Below, piece by piece: positions 26,408 through 39,912 of a stretch of DNA of 64,000 bases. The stretch lies in the NCBI RefSeq assembly GCF_018499875.1, contig NZ_JAHBAY010000010.1, positions 186,001-250,000 on the forward strand. The letters are read 5' to 3'. The notes under the pieces are model-generated. The model saw nothing but the letters and a program-made list of their open reading frames with translations. It made no database searches and had not been told where the DNA came from. Each line of letters opens with the position of its first letter. Positions within the stretch are counted from its first letter, which is position 1. The DNA comes from Kineosporia corallincola (GTDB lineage: Bacteria; Actinomycetota; Actinomycetes; Actinomycetales; Kineosporiaceae). The translations under genes were made by a program, and so were the position numbers.

Positions 26408-29311
26408 ATGTCTATGTGGAGTTCTGGGCGTCAGTGGCTGCCGGCCGTCGTGGTCGCCGCCTGCCTGACCGCCCTCGTCCCGAGCCCGGCGCAGGCCGCC
26501 GCGGCCGAGATCTCGGCGTTCGACGCCGTCAATCAGTTCATCGGCACCGAGATGGACACGACACAGAACAAGAGCAACGACGCCTACGGCAACACCTACC
26601 CGGGTGCGAGCGTGCCGTTCGGCATGGTCCAGCCCAGCCCGACCACCTGGGGCGACGGCAACACCAACGTCAGCCAGAAGGGCGGCTACGAGTACACCGC
26701 CTCTCTCATCCGGGGTTTCGGCATGACCCGCTACTCCGGCACCGGCTGCACCGGGCGCTACGGTGGCTACGAATTCCCGACCATCCCGTACGCCGGGGAA
26801 CTGACCGGCGGCGTGCTGCCCTCCAGTCCGGCCACGAACGTCAAGGACTACTACCTCCCGTTCAGCCACGACGACGAGACCTCGCAGCCGGGCTACTACG
26901 GCGTGAAGCTGGGCAACGGCGTGGAGGCCGAGCTCACCGCGTCGTCCCGCACCGCTGTGAGCCGCTACGACTTCCCGAAGAGCGGCGACTCGTCCCTCGT
27001 CCTCGACGTCTCCGGCCCGAACAACCGCACGTTCGGCAGCGAGGTCACGATCGACCCGGCCACCCGCACCGTCTCCGGCTGGATGTACGGCGTCGACGTC
27101 TGTGACAACGGCAACTACTACAAGGCCTACTTCTCCACCACCTACGACCACGACTTCGAGTCGTACGGCACCTGGACCGACGACACGATGACCGCCGGTT
27201 CCGCCCACGCCGTCAAGAGCAGCCAGGACGTCGGGGTGGACTACCGCCACGACACCGGTGCCTGGCTGACCTTCCAGCAGGGCGCGAAGGTCGTCGCCAA
27301 GACCGGTTTCAGTTACGTCAGCGTGGAGAACGCCGCGCTCAACCGCGAGACCGAGGTCGGCAAGGACGGTTTCAACGACGTCCGGGGTGACGCGAAGAAG
27401 CTGTGGAAGCAGGCCCTGGGCACGATCGACGCCGACGGCGGCACCACGGCGCAGCGCACGAAGTTCTACACCGCGCTGTACCACGCCTTCGGTAACCCCA
27501 ACGTGCGTGAGGACGTCGACGGGCGGTACACCGGCTTCGACGGTGAGGTGCACACCGTCGAGAAGGGGCACCACTTCTACCGCAACATCAACTGGGCGGG
27601 ATCCGGCTGGGACGCCTACCGCAGCCAGGTGCAGCTGATCGCGCTCACCTTCCCGCAGGTCGCGAACGACATCAACCGATCGGTCGTGGCGCTCACCGAG
27701 CAGAAGGGCACCTGGGCCCCCGGAGCCGCCCGCATGCAGGGCGACAACTACCAGGTCATCCTGGCCACCCTCGACGACATGGGCGCCACCGACTACGACC
27801 GTCAGGCCGCCCTGGACTCGATGAAGGCCACCCAGGTGCTCCCGGCCACGAAAACCTCACGTACGGACGGCTATCAGTACTTCGCCACCGGCATGATCGA
27901 GAACGCCAAGGGCGACTTCGCCACGTCCCGCGTGCTCGAGTACTCGGTCGACGACTTCGCGATCGCCCAGCTCGCACGGCGAATGGGGGACGACGGGGCG
28001 TACGCGTTCTTCTCGGCGCGCTCGCAGAGCTGGATGAACGTCTTCGATCCGGAGACCGGGCACGTGATGCCGCGCTCCCGCAGCGGTTTCGACCGCACGT
28101 TCGACCTGCGGGTGCGGGACGACCAGGCCGGGCGCGGCCAGTTCAACCAGTCCACCGGTTACCAGTACGGATGGATGGTGCCGCACAACCTGTCCACGCT
28201 GATCGAGAAGCGTGGCGGGGTGGCGAAGGCCACCGCGGAGCTGGACACGCTGATGCAGCAGCTCGACGCCGGCGCGTACACCCAGACCGGTAACTACCTG
28301 TCCAACCAGCCGGCTTTCGGCACGCCGTGGGTGTACAACTGGCTCCAGGCCCCGTCGAAGGGCACGGACGTGCTCTACCGCGCCGTCGAGGAGATGTACG
28401 ACACCACGCCGTCCGGTCTGCCCGGCAACGACGACCAGGGCGCGCTCAGCGTCTGGTACGTCTTCGCGAATGTCGGCCTGTACCCGGCGATCCCCGGTAC
28501 CGGTGACCTGGTGGTCAGCGGGCCGATGTTCGACCGGATCGTCGTCGAGCCGGTCGACGGTGAGCGCGTGATCAGGATCAATGCCCCCGGGGTGTCGAAG
28601 GGTGCCCGCTACGTGGCCGGGATGAAGGTCGACGGCAAGGCCCGGTCGAAGTCCTATGTCGACAGCGCCTTCGTGCGTTCCGGCGGCACGCTGGACTTCA
28701 CGATGGCGTCCACCGCCGGCACCTGGGGCACCGCCGCCACCGACGTCCCGCCGTCGTACACCGAGGGTGCGGACGCGCGGAACAGCGTGGGTACCACGCC
28801 GGACGGTCAGGGCAACCTCGGCTCGCTCGACCTGAGCGACTGGTCGCTGTCGCGCGACGCCCTGGCCGCCGCCGGCCTCACTCCCGGAAAGGCGGTTCCC
28901 GGAACGGCCTTCACCTGGCCCTCGGCCGAGGTGGGGAAGCCGGACAACTGGATCCCGCACGGCCAGACCGTCACGGTGAGGCCCGGCGGGCAGGGCGGCT
29001 CGCTGTCGTTCCTCGGGCTGGCGACCAACGGGCCGGCCCGGGGCACGGCCGTGGTGACCTACACGGACGGCTCCACCCAGGACGTCCCGTTCTCGCTGAG
29101 CGACTGGGCGGCGAGCCCCGCCACCGGTGAGACCGCGGTGGTCACGCTGGCCGGTCGCAACAATGCCGACGGTACCGCCGGTACCGGCACGTTCCGCGTG
29201 TTCGCCTCTGCCCCGGTGGATCTCGACGCCTCGAAGACGGTGGCCTCGGTGACCCTGCCGGAGGGGACGGACAAGGGGATCATGCACGTGTTCGACGTCG
29301 CGGTGAGCTGA
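26408..29311 (+). CDS. Secreted GH92 alpha-mannosidase
   Basis: 967 residues. Glycoside hydrolase family 92 enzymes are calcium-dependent exo-acting alpha-mannosidases that trim mannans and N-glycans. A signal peptide (about residues 1-33, ending near PSPAQAAAA) indicates export. The family opening (FIGTEMDT..NDAYGNTYPGASVPFGMVQPSP) and the catalytic-region motifs HFYRNINWAGSGWDAYRSQ and GLPGNDDQGALSVWYVFANVGLYPAIPG are present. The last 170 or so residues form an extra beta-rich module with a Gly/Thr-rich linker. The start is set at 26408 to place the signal peptide correctly. A 9-bp hairpin follows the stop. Confidence 0.93.
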   Translation: MSMWSSGRQWLPAVVVAACLTALVPSPAQAAAAEISAFDAVNQFIGTEMDTTQNKSNDAYGNTYPGASVPFGMVQPSPTTWGDGNTNVSQKGGYEYTASLIRGFGMTRYSGTGCTGRYGGYEFPTIPYAGELTGGVLPSSPATNVKDYYLPFSHDDETSQPGYYGVKLGNGVEAELTASSRTAVSRYDFPKSGDSSLVLDVSGPNNRTFGSEVTIDPATRTVSGWMYGVDVCDNGNYYKAYFSTTYDHDFESYGTWTDDTMTAGSAHAVKSSQDVGVDYRHDTGAWLTFQQGAKVVAKTGFSYVSVENAALNRETEVGKDGFNDVRGDAKKLWKQALGTIDADGGTTAQRTKFYTALYHAFGNPNVREDVDGRYTGFDGEVHTVEKGHHFYRNINWAGSGWDAYRSQVQLIALTFPQVANDINRSVVALTEQKGTWAPGAARMQGDNYQVILATLDDMGATDYDRQAALDSMKATQVLPATKTSRTDGYQYFATGMIENAKGDFATSRVLEYSVDDFAIAQLARRMGDDGAYAFFSARSQSWMNVFDPETGHVMPRSRSGFDRTFDLRVRDDQAGRGQFNQSTGYQYGWMVPHNLSTLIEKRGGVAKATAELDTLMQQLDAGAYTQTGNYLSNQPAFGTPWVYNWLQAPSKGTDVLYRAVEEMYDTTPSGLPGNDDQGALSVWYVFANVGLYPAIPGTGDLVVSGPMFDRIVVEPVDGERVIRINAPGVSKGARYVAGMKVDGKARSKSYVDSAFVRSGGTLDFTMASTAGTWGTAATDVPPSYTEGADARNSVGTTPDGQGNLGSLDLSDWSLSRDALAAAGLTPGKAVPGTAFTWPSAEVGKPDNWIPHGQTVTVRPGGQGGSLSFLGLATNGPARGTAVVTYTDGSTQDVPFSLSDWAASPATGETAVVTLAGRNNADGTAGTGTFRVFASAPVDLDASKTVASVTLPEGTDKGIMHVFDVAVS

Positions 29312-29320
29312 CCGCACGCT

Positions 29321-29352
29321 GACGGCGGGTCCTGTCTCGGGGGCCCGCCGTC
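29321..29352 (+). terminator. Hairpin between GH92 and the next, convergent gene
   Basis: 9-bp perfect stem (GACGGCGGG at 29321-29329 and its complement at 29344-29352) with a 14-base loop. It lies between convergent stops. Confidence 0.6.
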
Positions 29353-29358
29353 TGGCGT

Positions 29359-29904
29359 TCAGATCAGATCGGCCTGCCGGTTCAGGGTGCGCAGCACCCC
29401 GAGTACGGCGTCGGCGAGCCGGTCGGCGTCGTCGAGTTCGGTCAGGGGTTCCCGCCCGAAGGGCTCGCCGGCGGTCAGCCGGCTCAGGCGCAGGGCCTCG
29501 GGCCGGGGCAGGTGGAACTCCGCGGCGACGTCGTTCAGGGCGGCCCGGATGACGGCCGCGACGGTCTCGTCCGAGGCCTCCGCCAGCAGCACGCCGGCCC
29601 GGTCCAGCCAGCCCTGGTCGCCGTCGGGGGCGAGCTCGACCTCCTCGCTGAAGTGCGAGGAGACCTCCATCTCCAGCCACCAGACGGCGGGGTGGATGCC
29701 CTCGAAATCGTCGTAGGGCAGGTGCAGTGCCCGTTCCACGAAGTGCCGGGCCCTGGCCTCGTCGCCGGCCTCGAGGCGTGCGGCGGCCTTGGTCAGCAGG
29801 TTGCCGGCGGCCTCCTGCGAGGCCTCCGACTCGGCGGACAGCAGGGCCCCCGAGGCCTGGCGGGTGATGTTGAGATGACGCTCGGCGTGCTCGGTTCCGG
29901 GCAC
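29359..29904 (-). CDS. Hypothetical protein
   Basis: 181 residues, acidic, predicted mainly helical, without membrane segments. Visible blocks are LLTKAAARLEAGDEARARHFVERALHLPYDDFEGIHPAVWWLEMEV, which resembles one TPR-like pair, and FHLPRPEALRLSRLTAGEPFGREPLTELDDADRLADAVL. I do not recognise a family. The GTG at 29904 has GGAGAG 6 nt upstream. The frame is open for 79 more codons, but these run through the operator region of the divergent gene and look non-coding. Confidence 0.65.
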   Translation of the reverse strand: MPGTEHAERHLNITRQASGALLSAESEASQEAAGNLLTKAAARLEAGDEARARHFVERALHLPYDDFEGIHPAVWWLEMEVSSHFSEEVELAPDGDQGWLDRAGVLLAEASDETVAAVIRAALNDVAAEFHLPRPEALRLSRLTAGEPFGREPLTELDDADRLADAVLGVLRTLNRQADLI

Positions 29905-30019
29905 CACGAACTCTCCGATCTGCGCGGCGGGCGTGCGAGAGCCGCGCCGCTGCTCCCCGTTGTACCGGCCGTGTCGGTCGGCCTCCGGCAAGCCTAGCCG
30001 GGCCAGGCCGATCGTTGAC

Positions 30020-30058
30020 TTTCCACGATGGAATGTGATTGATTTTCCGACATGGAAA
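30020..30058. promoter_or_regulatory. Two tandem TTTCC-N5-GGAAA operator-like palindromes
   Basis: TTTCCACGATGGAAT (30020-30034) and TTTCCGACATGGAAA (30044-30058) are inverted repeats with the same arms, 24 bases apart centre to centre. The second overlaps the ATG of the membrane-protein gene. They are the obvious candidate sites for the winged-helix regulator encoded in the same operon. Confidence 0.6.
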
Positions 30059-30495
30059 GTAATCGTGCGGACGAGCTGACGATCATCGCCGAGATGCGGG
30101 CGGCCGCCGCCGACCGGCTGGTCACGCCGTGGTGGTACCACCCGGTGCTGGGGGCACTGCTGGGGGTCTACCTGGTCGCCTTCAGCCTGGGCGGCACCGT
30201 GGTCAGGCTGGTCGCCCTGGTCCTGTTCGGCGCGGCCTGCGCCGCGCTCGTCGACGTCTACCGCCGCTCCACCGGGGTCTGGGTGAACGGCCTGGACGCG
30301 GGGCCGGCCGGCCGGTGGGCCAAGGGGCTGGGGCTGGCGGTCCTCGTCCTCATGGTCGTGTCGGGTTCCCTCGCCTACTGGACCGGCCTGGTCTGGCCGG
30401 TCCTGGGCATCGCCGTCGTGGTGTTCGCCCTCACCGTCGTGCTCGGCCGCCGCTTCGACGAGGCGCTGCGGGCCCAGCTGCGGGCCGGGGCGTGA
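30052..30495 (+). CDS. Small four-helix membrane protein
   Basis: 147 residues with four hydrophobic segments (about residues 29-46, 48-66, 87-106 and 108-128) and little outside the membrane. Function is unknown. The pattern of a small integral membrane protein followed by an overlapping winged-helix gene is common in actinobacteria. Its start codon lies inside the second operator-like palindrome, so the gene is probably repressed by its neighbour. The stop overlaps the next start (GTGA). Confidence 0.75.
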   Translation: MESNRADELTIIAEMRAAAADRLVTPWWYHPVLGALLGVYLVAFSLGGTVVRLVALVLFGAACAALVDVYRRSTGVWVNGLDAGPAGRWAKGLGLAVLVLMVVSGSLAYWTGLVWPVLGIAVVVFALTVVLGRRFDEALRAQLRAGA

Positions 30496-30776
30496 CCGCC
30501 CGCTTCGACGAGCTGGTGCACGCGCCGAACCGCCTGCGCGTGTGCGCCTTTCTCGCCGCCACCACCAGCGCCGAGTTCGGTGTGCTGCGCGACCTGCTCG
30601 GGGTGGCCGACTCGGTGCTCAGCAAGCATCTGAAGGTGCTGCAAGACGCCGGCTACCTCACCGTGACCAAGCCGACCGGCCGGGGCCGGGTAAAGACCTG
30701 GGTGCAGCTGACGCCCGAGGGCCGGCGCGCCTACCTCGGTCACGTCGAGGCGCTGCGGAGCCTGATCAGCGATTGA
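30492..30776 (+). CDS. Winged-helix transcriptional regulator (HTH_34 type)
   Basis: 94 residues, essentially one DNA-binding domain: HAPNRLRVCAFLAATTSAEF, then GVADSVLSKHLKVLQDAGYLTV (recognition helix) and the wing around GRGRVKTWVQLTPEG. There is no separate sensor domain. It is translated by overlap with the upstream membrane protein, which may be its regulated partner. Confidence 0.85.
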   Translation: MTARFDELVHAPNRLRVCAFLAATTSAEFGVLRDLLGVADSVLSKHLKVLQDAGYLTVTKPTGRGRVKTWVQLTPEGRRAYLGHVEALRSLISD

Positions 30777-30780
30777 GGTG

Positions 30781-31023
30781 ATGGTCGTCGCCCTGATGAA
30801 ACGCACCACACGGCAAGGGCATTACGTCACCGTCTCGGTCGACGGCGGCCGCTCGCGCGATGTGCCGGTGCAGGGGGAGAGGCCGGTGGCGGAGCGCATC
30901 AACGCGATCGTCAGCCGGGAGCTCGCCTCGGTCGGCAGCCTGCTCGACCTGACTGACCAGCTGGAGAAACCGGTGAACCGGAACCTTCCGCCGGGTGCGC
31001 CACCCGGTGGTCCGGGGCACTGA
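30781..31023 (+). CDS. Small hypothetical protein
   Basis: 80 residues. It begins with a basic stretch and a predicted beta strand (GHYVTVSVDGGRSRDVPV), then a helix (ERINAIVSRELASVGSLLDLTDQLE) and a Pro/Gly-rich end. No family is recognised. It starts 5 bases after the regulator stop. A later ATG at 30796 is equally possible, since GAGGTG lies some 15 nt before it. Confidence 0.5.
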   Translation: MVVALMKRTTRQGHYVTVSVDGGRSRDVPVQGERPVAERINAIVSRELASVGSLLDLTDQLEKPVNRNLPPGAPPGGPGH

Positions 31024-31076
31024 GGGGACCTGTCGTGTCCGCACCGGACCCGGCAGCCTGTGCTTGACTGAACGTC

Positions 31077-31844
31077 ATGCAGCTGGTGCTGATCCGTCAC
31101 GGCCAGTCCGTGAACAACGCCAACTACAGCGTGCACCTCCAGGCCACGGCCGGCGGCCGGCAGCAGAAGCAGACGGCAACGCAGGAGGGCGCCAGGATCG
31201 CCGAGGAGGTGACGCTCTACCCGAAGCGTGTCCCCGATCCGGTGCTCACCGACCTGGGCTCTCGCCAGGCCGGTGCTCTCGCGGCCGCCCAGGCCGCGGG
31301 CCGCCTTCCCTTCACCCCCACGCATCTGTACGCCAGCCCCATGCTCCGCGCCGTCCAGACCGCTCGCCCGCTGTCCGCTGCCACCGGCCTGCCGGTCCTG
31401 CTGCTGCCAGACGCCCACGAGGTCGGGGGCGTGCAGCAGGTCGACCCGATCACCGGGGAGCGCACGGCCGTGCCCGGCGCGACGCTCGAAGAACTGCGGC
31501 GGCACGGCGGCGACGTGGTGCCGCAGCCCGGGGTGTTCCCGGCCGCCGGCCGGCCCTGGCACGGCGGGTTCGAGCCGGAGCTGGAGGCCGCGTTGCCGCG
31601 CGCCCGGCGGGTGCTGTCGGGCCTGCTCGGCACGCACCGGCACGACGACGTGGTGGCGCTGGTCAGTCACCAGTTCTTCGCCCAGTTCCTGCTCGCCGCC
31701 GCGCTCGGCTGGGACTCGCCACCCTGGCGGCGCTTCCGGGTGGACAACACCGGTCACGTGTCACTGCGGATGGAGCACGGCGAGGCCGTGGCCGAGTGGG
31801 TGAACCGTGTCGATCATCTCGCCCCGGCGGACGTGAGCAACTGA
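31077..31844 (+). CDS. Histidine phosphatase superfamily protein
   Basis: 255 residues. The phosphohistidine motif LIRHGQSVNN is at the amino terminus (His9), the second conserved Arg in ASPMLRAVQTARPL, and the second catalytic His in VALVSHQFFAQFL. Members hydrolyse phosphate esters ranging from phosphoglycerate to small metabolites, so the substrate cannot be named. A longer-than-usual insertion around residues 110-170 separates the motifs. A 38-base gap precedes the amidohydrolase gene. Confidence 0.88.
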   Translation: MQLVLIRHGQSVNNANYSVHLQATAGGRQQKQTATQEGARIAEEVTLYPKRVPDPVLTDLGSRQAGALAAAQAAGRLPFTPTHLYASPMLRAVQTARPLSAATGLPVLLLPDAHEVGGVQQVDPITGERTAVPGATLEELRRHGGDVVPQPGVFPAAGRPWHGGFEPELEAALPRARRVLSGLLGTHRHDDVVALVSHQFFAQFLLAAALGWDSPPWRRFRVDNTGHVSLRMEHGEAVAEWVNRVDHLAPADVSN

Positions 31845-31882
31845 CCTGCCCGAACGGCCCGCCGCTGCGTCACACTGGCCCG

Positions 31883-33493
31883 GTGAGCTCGATCCTGTAC
31901 CGCTACGCCCAGCTGCCCGAACCCGCCTTCAAGCACGACGACCTGCCGCGCCGCTGGGCGGTGCTGGTCCGCGACGGAGTGATCGCCCGGATCGAGCCCT
32001 GCCCCCTGCCGGGCGGTAGCACGGCCGAGGCCGAGGCCGACGAGATCGTCGACCTGAACGGCGCCCTGCTCCTGCCCGGCTTCGTCGACGCCCACGCCCA
32101 CGTCACCGACACCGGCCTGCTGCTGGCAGGCGTGGACTGCTCGGCGGCGCGGTCGGTCACCGAGATCCTCGACGCCGTCGCCGCGGCGGCGGCCGCCGCC
32201 CCGGGCCGGCCGGTGCTCGGGCACGGCTGGGACGAGCTGCTGCTGACCGGGAACCGGCCCCCGACGGCGCAGGAACTGGACAACGCGAGCGGCGGCGCGG
32301 TCGTCTACCTGTCCCGCGTGGACGTGCACTCGGCCGTCGTCTCTGGCGCCCTGGCCGACCTGGCACAGCTGAAAGAACTTGAGGGCTGGGACGACTCGGG
32401 CCGGGTGGAGCGGGACGCCCACCACGCCGCCCGGCACGCGACCCGGTTCGGCATGCCGCAGGAGCGGCGTCGCGAGCTCCAGCTGCTGGCCCTGCGGCAC
32501 GCCACAGCGCAGGGCCTGATCCAGGTGCACGAGATGTCCGCGCCGCACATCGCCCCCGACGAAGACCTGCTGGATCTGCTGGACCTGCCCGCGTCCGGTG
32601 AGCCGGACCTGCCCGAGATCGTCGCCTACCGGGGCGAACTCGCCGCCGACGAGGCGGCGGTGCGCGGCGTGCTGGAGCGTTTCGGCGGGAGGCTGGCCGG
32701 CCTGGCGGGCGACCTGATGATGGACGGCTCGTTCGGCTCGCGCACCGCCGGTCTGCACACCGACTACGAAGACGCCCCCGGGCACCGCGGCCATCTCTAC
32801 GCCGATGCCGGCCAGGTGCACGATCATCTCGTCGCCTGCACGAGAGCCGGTGTGCAGGGCGGGTTCCACGTGATCGGCGACGCGGCGGTGGCCGAACTGG
32901 TCAAGGGCCTGCGGCAGGCGGCCTGGACCCTGGGGGACGACGCGGTGGCCGCCGCCACGCACCGTCTGGAACATGTCGAGGGCATCAGCGACGACGACAT
33001 CCTGACCCTCGCCGACCTCGACGTGATCGCCAGCGTGCAGCCGGCTTTCGACGCGACCTGGGGTGGCTACGGGCAGATGTACGCGCTGCGGCTGGGGGCC
33101 TGGCGCTCGCAGGGCCTGAACCCGTTCCTGACGATGCTGCGCTCCGGCGTCAATCTCGCCTTCGGGTCGGACAGCCCGGTGACGCCGTTCGCTCCCTGGG
33201 AGGGTCTGCGGGCCGCCCTCACCCACCACAACCCGGCCCAGCGTCTCGACCTGCGCACCGCGATCGAGGCGCACACCATCGGCGGTCTGCGGGCCGCCCG
33301 GCGTCCGGCGCCGGCGACCATCCGGGTCGGTGAGGGTGACCCGGCCACCTTCGTCGCCTGGGACTCCCCGGGCATCCGGGTGGCCGCCGCGTCCGAACAC
33401 CCCTCGCCACTGGCCGCTCTCACCGAGGAGCTCAAGGGCGGTGACGCGGTTCCCCGCCTGGTGCCCCTGCGGGACTCCGGGCCGGCTGCGTGA
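31883..33493 (+). CDS. Amidohydrolase family 3 (YtcJ-like) protein
   Basis: 536 residues. Metal-dependent hydrolase of the composite-domain amidohydrolase 3 group; relatives act on N-substituted or formylated amides. The metal motif is GFVDAHAHVTDTG; further ligands fit GGFHVIGDAAVAEL, THRLEHVEGI and LAFGSDSPVTPFAPWEGLRAAL. The GTG at 31883 begins the beta domain with no room for more sequence after the phosphatase gene. The substrate is unknown. Confidence 0.88.
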   Translation: MSSILYRYAQLPEPAFKHDDLPRRWAVLVRDGVIARIEPCPLPGGSTAEAEADEIVDLNGALLLPGFVDAHAHVTDTGLLLAGVDCSAARSVTEILDAVAAAAAAAPGRPVLGHGWDELLLTGNRPPTAQELDNASGGAVVYLSRVDVHSAVVSGALADLAQLKELEGWDDSGRVERDAHHAARHATRFGMPQERRRELQLLALRHATAQGLIQVHEMSAPHIAPDEDLLDLLDLPASGEPDLPEIVAYRGELAADEAAVRGVLERFGGRLAGLAGDLMMDGSFGSRTAGLHTDYEDAPGHRGHLYADAGQVHDHLVACTRAGVQGGFHVIGDAAVAELVKGLRQAAWTLGDDAVAAATHRLEHVEGISDDDILTLADLDVIASVQPAFDATWGGYGQMYALRLGAWRSQGLNPFLTMLRSGVNLAFGSDSPVTPFAPWEGLRAALTHHNPAQRLDLRTAIEAHTIGGLRAARRPAPATIRVGEGDPATFVAWDSPGIRVAAASEHPSPLAALTEELKGGDAVPRLVPLRDSGPAA

Positions 33494-33519
33494 AAGGCCA
33501 GTGCTTGAAGGGCAACTGC

Positions 33520-33564
33520 TTGAGGACGACGATGAGCCCGGAACGCGCTCCTCGTCGTCCTCAA
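33520..33564. terminator. Bidirectional hairpin made of two TTGAGGACGACGA motifs
   Basis: 13-bp perfect inverted repeat (33520-33532 and 33552-33564) between the convergent amidohydrolase and geosmin synthase genes. Each arm is the motif found in sense orientation after other genes in the window. Confidence 0.7.
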
Positions 33565-33586
33565 AGCACCCTGGACGAAGCGCCCG

Positions 33587-37487
<3,901 letters not shown>

Positions 37488-37488
37488 G

Positions 37489-38859
37489 ATGACCCCGCCC
37501 GGTTCGCCCGGTCCGCCCGTCACCAGTCTGGAGCGCCGCGCGGCGCGGAACCTGGCCACCACCACGAAGACCGCGCCGCGGTCGGCGTCCACGACCCCGC
37601 GGTGGCTGTTGCGCGAACTGCCCTGGAAGGCACTGGAAGCCGGTACCTACCGGGTCAACCGGCGGCGCCGTCGCCCGGTGCGCGACGGGCTGGTGGTCTT
37701 CGACCGCACCGGCCCGGAGCCCCGGGTGGTGCCGGCCGGCCTGGCCCGGCTGCTGCCGCTGGCCGGGTTCGCCGGCGGAGCCGAACTGGATTCTCTGGCA
37801 GCGGTCTTCGAGCCGTCCGAGGTGGACGCCGGCAGCCTGCTGGCCGAACAGGGGACGCCGGTGGAGACCTTCGTGCTGATCGAGCGGGGGACGGTGACCC
37901 GCAGCGAGACCGGTGATTTCGGCGTCCCCGCGGTGACCGCTCTGCTGGGGCCGGGTGAGCAGATCGGTGCCGATCTGCTCACCCGGGCCGACGCCCGCTG
38001 GGCGTTCACCGCCCGGGCGCAGACCCGCTGCCGTCTGCTGACGGCGCCGGCGGTCCGGGTGCGGGAGCTCCTGGACACGGCTCCGGCGCTGCGGGAACAC
38101 CTGGCCGCGGCCCCGCCCGGGGGTCGGGTGAACAAGCACGGCGAGAGCGAGATCGCTCTGGCCTCAGGACATTCCGGCGAGACCACACTGCCGGCCGGGT
38201 TCGCCGACTACGATCCGGCGCCGGTGGAGTACGACCTGACGCTCGCGCAGACCCGGCTGCGGGTGCACACCCGGGTCGCCGACCTGTACGGCGAGCCGAT
38301 GGACCAGACGCGTGAGCAGGTGCGGCTGGTGGTGGAGGCACTGCGGGAACAGCAGGAGCGGGATCTGGTGGCCCACCCGGAGTGCGGACTCCTGGCGAAT
38401 GTGGACGCGGCCCAGCGGGTTCCGGCCCGCACCGGACCGCCCACCCCGGCGGACCTGGACGAGCTGCTCAGCCGCCGCCGCAGCACCGCCTTCTTCCTGG
38501 CCCATCCCCGGGCGATCGCCGCGTTCCGGCGGTGCTGCACGGCGGCCGGGCTGTACCCGGGCCAGACCCGGGGGCACACCGCCTGGCGCGGGGTGCCGAT
38601 CCTGCCGAGCGACAAGATCCCGGTCGGCGCGGACGGCGCCACCTCGATCCTGGCCCTGCGCACCGGGGCGGATGACGGCGGGGTGGTCGGGCTGCGCCCG
38701 GCCGAGCTGCCCGACCAGCTGGAGCCGGGCCTGAGCCTGCGCCGGGAGGGCATCGACCACTCGGCCGTCATCACCTATCAACTCAGTGCCTACCACGGGG
38801 TGGCCGTGCTGGTGCCCGACGCCCTGGGCGTCCTGGACTGTGTGGAGGTCGGACGATGA
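37489..38859 (+). CDS. Family 2B encapsulin shell protein, copy 2
   Basis: 456 residues. A diverged paralogue of the preceding gene with the same layout: arm [16 protein letters not shown] (about 17-32), cyclic-nucleotide-binding-like domain (about 85-195) and HK97 domain (YDPAPVEYDLTLAQTRLRVHTRVADLYGEPMDQTREQVRL). It is shorter, has lost the cassette still more clearly (PGEQIGADLLTRADARWAF), and misses some residues in the E-loop-like region relative to copy 1. Two-shell family 2B systems are known, and mixed shells are likely. The stop overlaps the start of the prenyl synthase (ATGA). Confidence 0.9.
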   Translation: MTPPGSPGPPVTSLERRAARNLATTTKTAPRSASTTPRWLLRELPWKALEAGTYRVNRRRRRPVRDGLVVFDRTGPEPRVVPAGLARLLPLAGFAGGAELDSLAAVFEPSEVDAGSLLAEQGTPVETFVLIERGTVTRSETGDFGVPAVTALLGPGEQIGADLLTRADARWAFTARAQTRCRLLTAPAVRVRELLDTAPALREHLAAAPPGGRVNKHGESEIALASGHSGETTLPAGFADYDPAPVEYDLTLAQTRLRVHTRVADLYGEPMDQTREQVRLVVEALREQQERDLVAHPECGLLANVDAAQRVPARTGPPTPADLDELLSRRRSTAFFLAHPRAIAAFRRCCTAAGLYPGQTRGHTAWRGVPILPSDKIPVGADGATSILALRTGADDGGVVGLRPAELPDQLEPGLSLRREGIDHSAVITYQLSAYHGVAVLVPDALGVLDCVEVGR

Positions 38860-39911
38860 CGGCAGACATGACGACAGGCGCGACGACGGGTGACGGGCTC
38901 GACCGGGAGGCGCTGGACCACCTGGAGACGGCACGGGTGCGGGTGGAGCCGGCGTTGCGCGCGGCACTCGGCCGGTTGCCCGGAAGGGTGCGTCCCGTAG
39001 CTCTTTACCACTACGGCTGGTCGGACGCCGAGGGGCGCGAGTGCGACACCGGCCGGGGCAAGGCGTTGCGGCCCGCCCTCACCCTGCTGTCCGCGGCGGC
39101 GGCCGGTGGTGACGGCGCCGGCCGGGACGAGCGGGTGCTCGCGGCGGCGGTGGCCGTCGACCTGGTGCACAACTTCTCCCTGGTGCACGACGACGTGATG
39201 GACGGCGACCTGACCCGGCGGCACCGGCCCACGGTGTGGAGCGTGTTCGGGGTGGGGCCGGCGGTGCTGGCCGGGGACGCCCTGCTGACGCTGGCACTCC
39301 AGACCCTGGCTCCGGCCCCGGCGGCCGCGGCGGCGGTCGCCGACGCCGTGCAGGAGCTGATCCTGGGCCAGATCCAGGACCTGGCCCTGGAGCGCCGGGA
39401 CTCGGCCACCCTGACCGAGTGCCTGGCGATGGCTGCGGCCAAGACCGGGGCACTGCTCGGATGCAGTTGCGCGCTGGGCGCTCTCGCGGCCGGGGCGCCG
39501 GACGGGCGGGTCCGCCTGCTCGGCCGGGTGGGCCGCGACCTGGGGCTGGCCTTCCAGCTCACCGACGACGTGCTGGGCATCTGGGGCGATCCGGCGGTCA
39601 CCGGCAAACCGGCCGGGGCCGACCTGCGGGCCCGCAAGAAGTCGCTGCCGGTGGTCGCCGCCCTCGCCTCGGGCACCGCGGCCGGCCGGGAACTGGCCCG
39701 GGTGTACCGGTCCCGGCAGGAGCTGGGGCCGGACGAGGTCGCCCGGGCGGCCGCTCTGGTGCGGGAGGCGGGCGGCCGGGACTGGGCGCTGGAGCGGGCC
39801 GGGGATCTGCTGGGCGACATCGAGAAGACCCTGGACACCGGTGATCTCGACGAGTCCGGGGTGCCGGGCCTGCGGTCACTGGCCCGGCTCTGCGTGGACC
39901 GGCGGTTCTGA
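38856..39911 (+). CDS. Polyprenyl diphosphate synthase, probable encapsulin cargo
   Basis: 351 residues. It condenses IPP with allylic diphosphates. The first aspartate-rich motif is DDVMD at 112-116 and the second [10 protein letters not shown] near 236-245; the region RGKALRPAL binds the diphosphate. Chain length cannot be fixed from sequence alone; farnesyl diphosphate would feed the adjacent geosmin synthase. Family 2B shells are known to load polyprenyl synthases. Here the part before the catalytic fold is only about 20 residues ([20 protein letters not shown]), Thr/Gly-rich, so any loading signal must be short. Confidence 0.9.
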   Translation: MTADMTTGATTGDGLDREALDHLETARVRVEPALRAALGRLPGRVRPVALYHYGWSDAEGRECDTGRGKALRPALTLLSAAAAGGDGAGRDERVLAAAVAVDLVHNFSLVHDDVMDGDLTRRHRPTVWSVFGVGPAVLAGDALLTLALQTLAPAPAAAAAVADAVQELILGQIQDLALERRDSATLTECLAMAAAKTGALLGCSCALGALAAGAPDGRVRLLGRVGRDLGLAFQLTDDVLGIWGDPAVTGKPAGADLRARKKSLPVVAALASGTAAGRELARVYRSRQELGPDEVARAAALVREAGGRDWALERAGDLLGDIEKTLDTGDLDESGVPGLRSLARLCVDRRF

Positions 39912-39912
39912 G

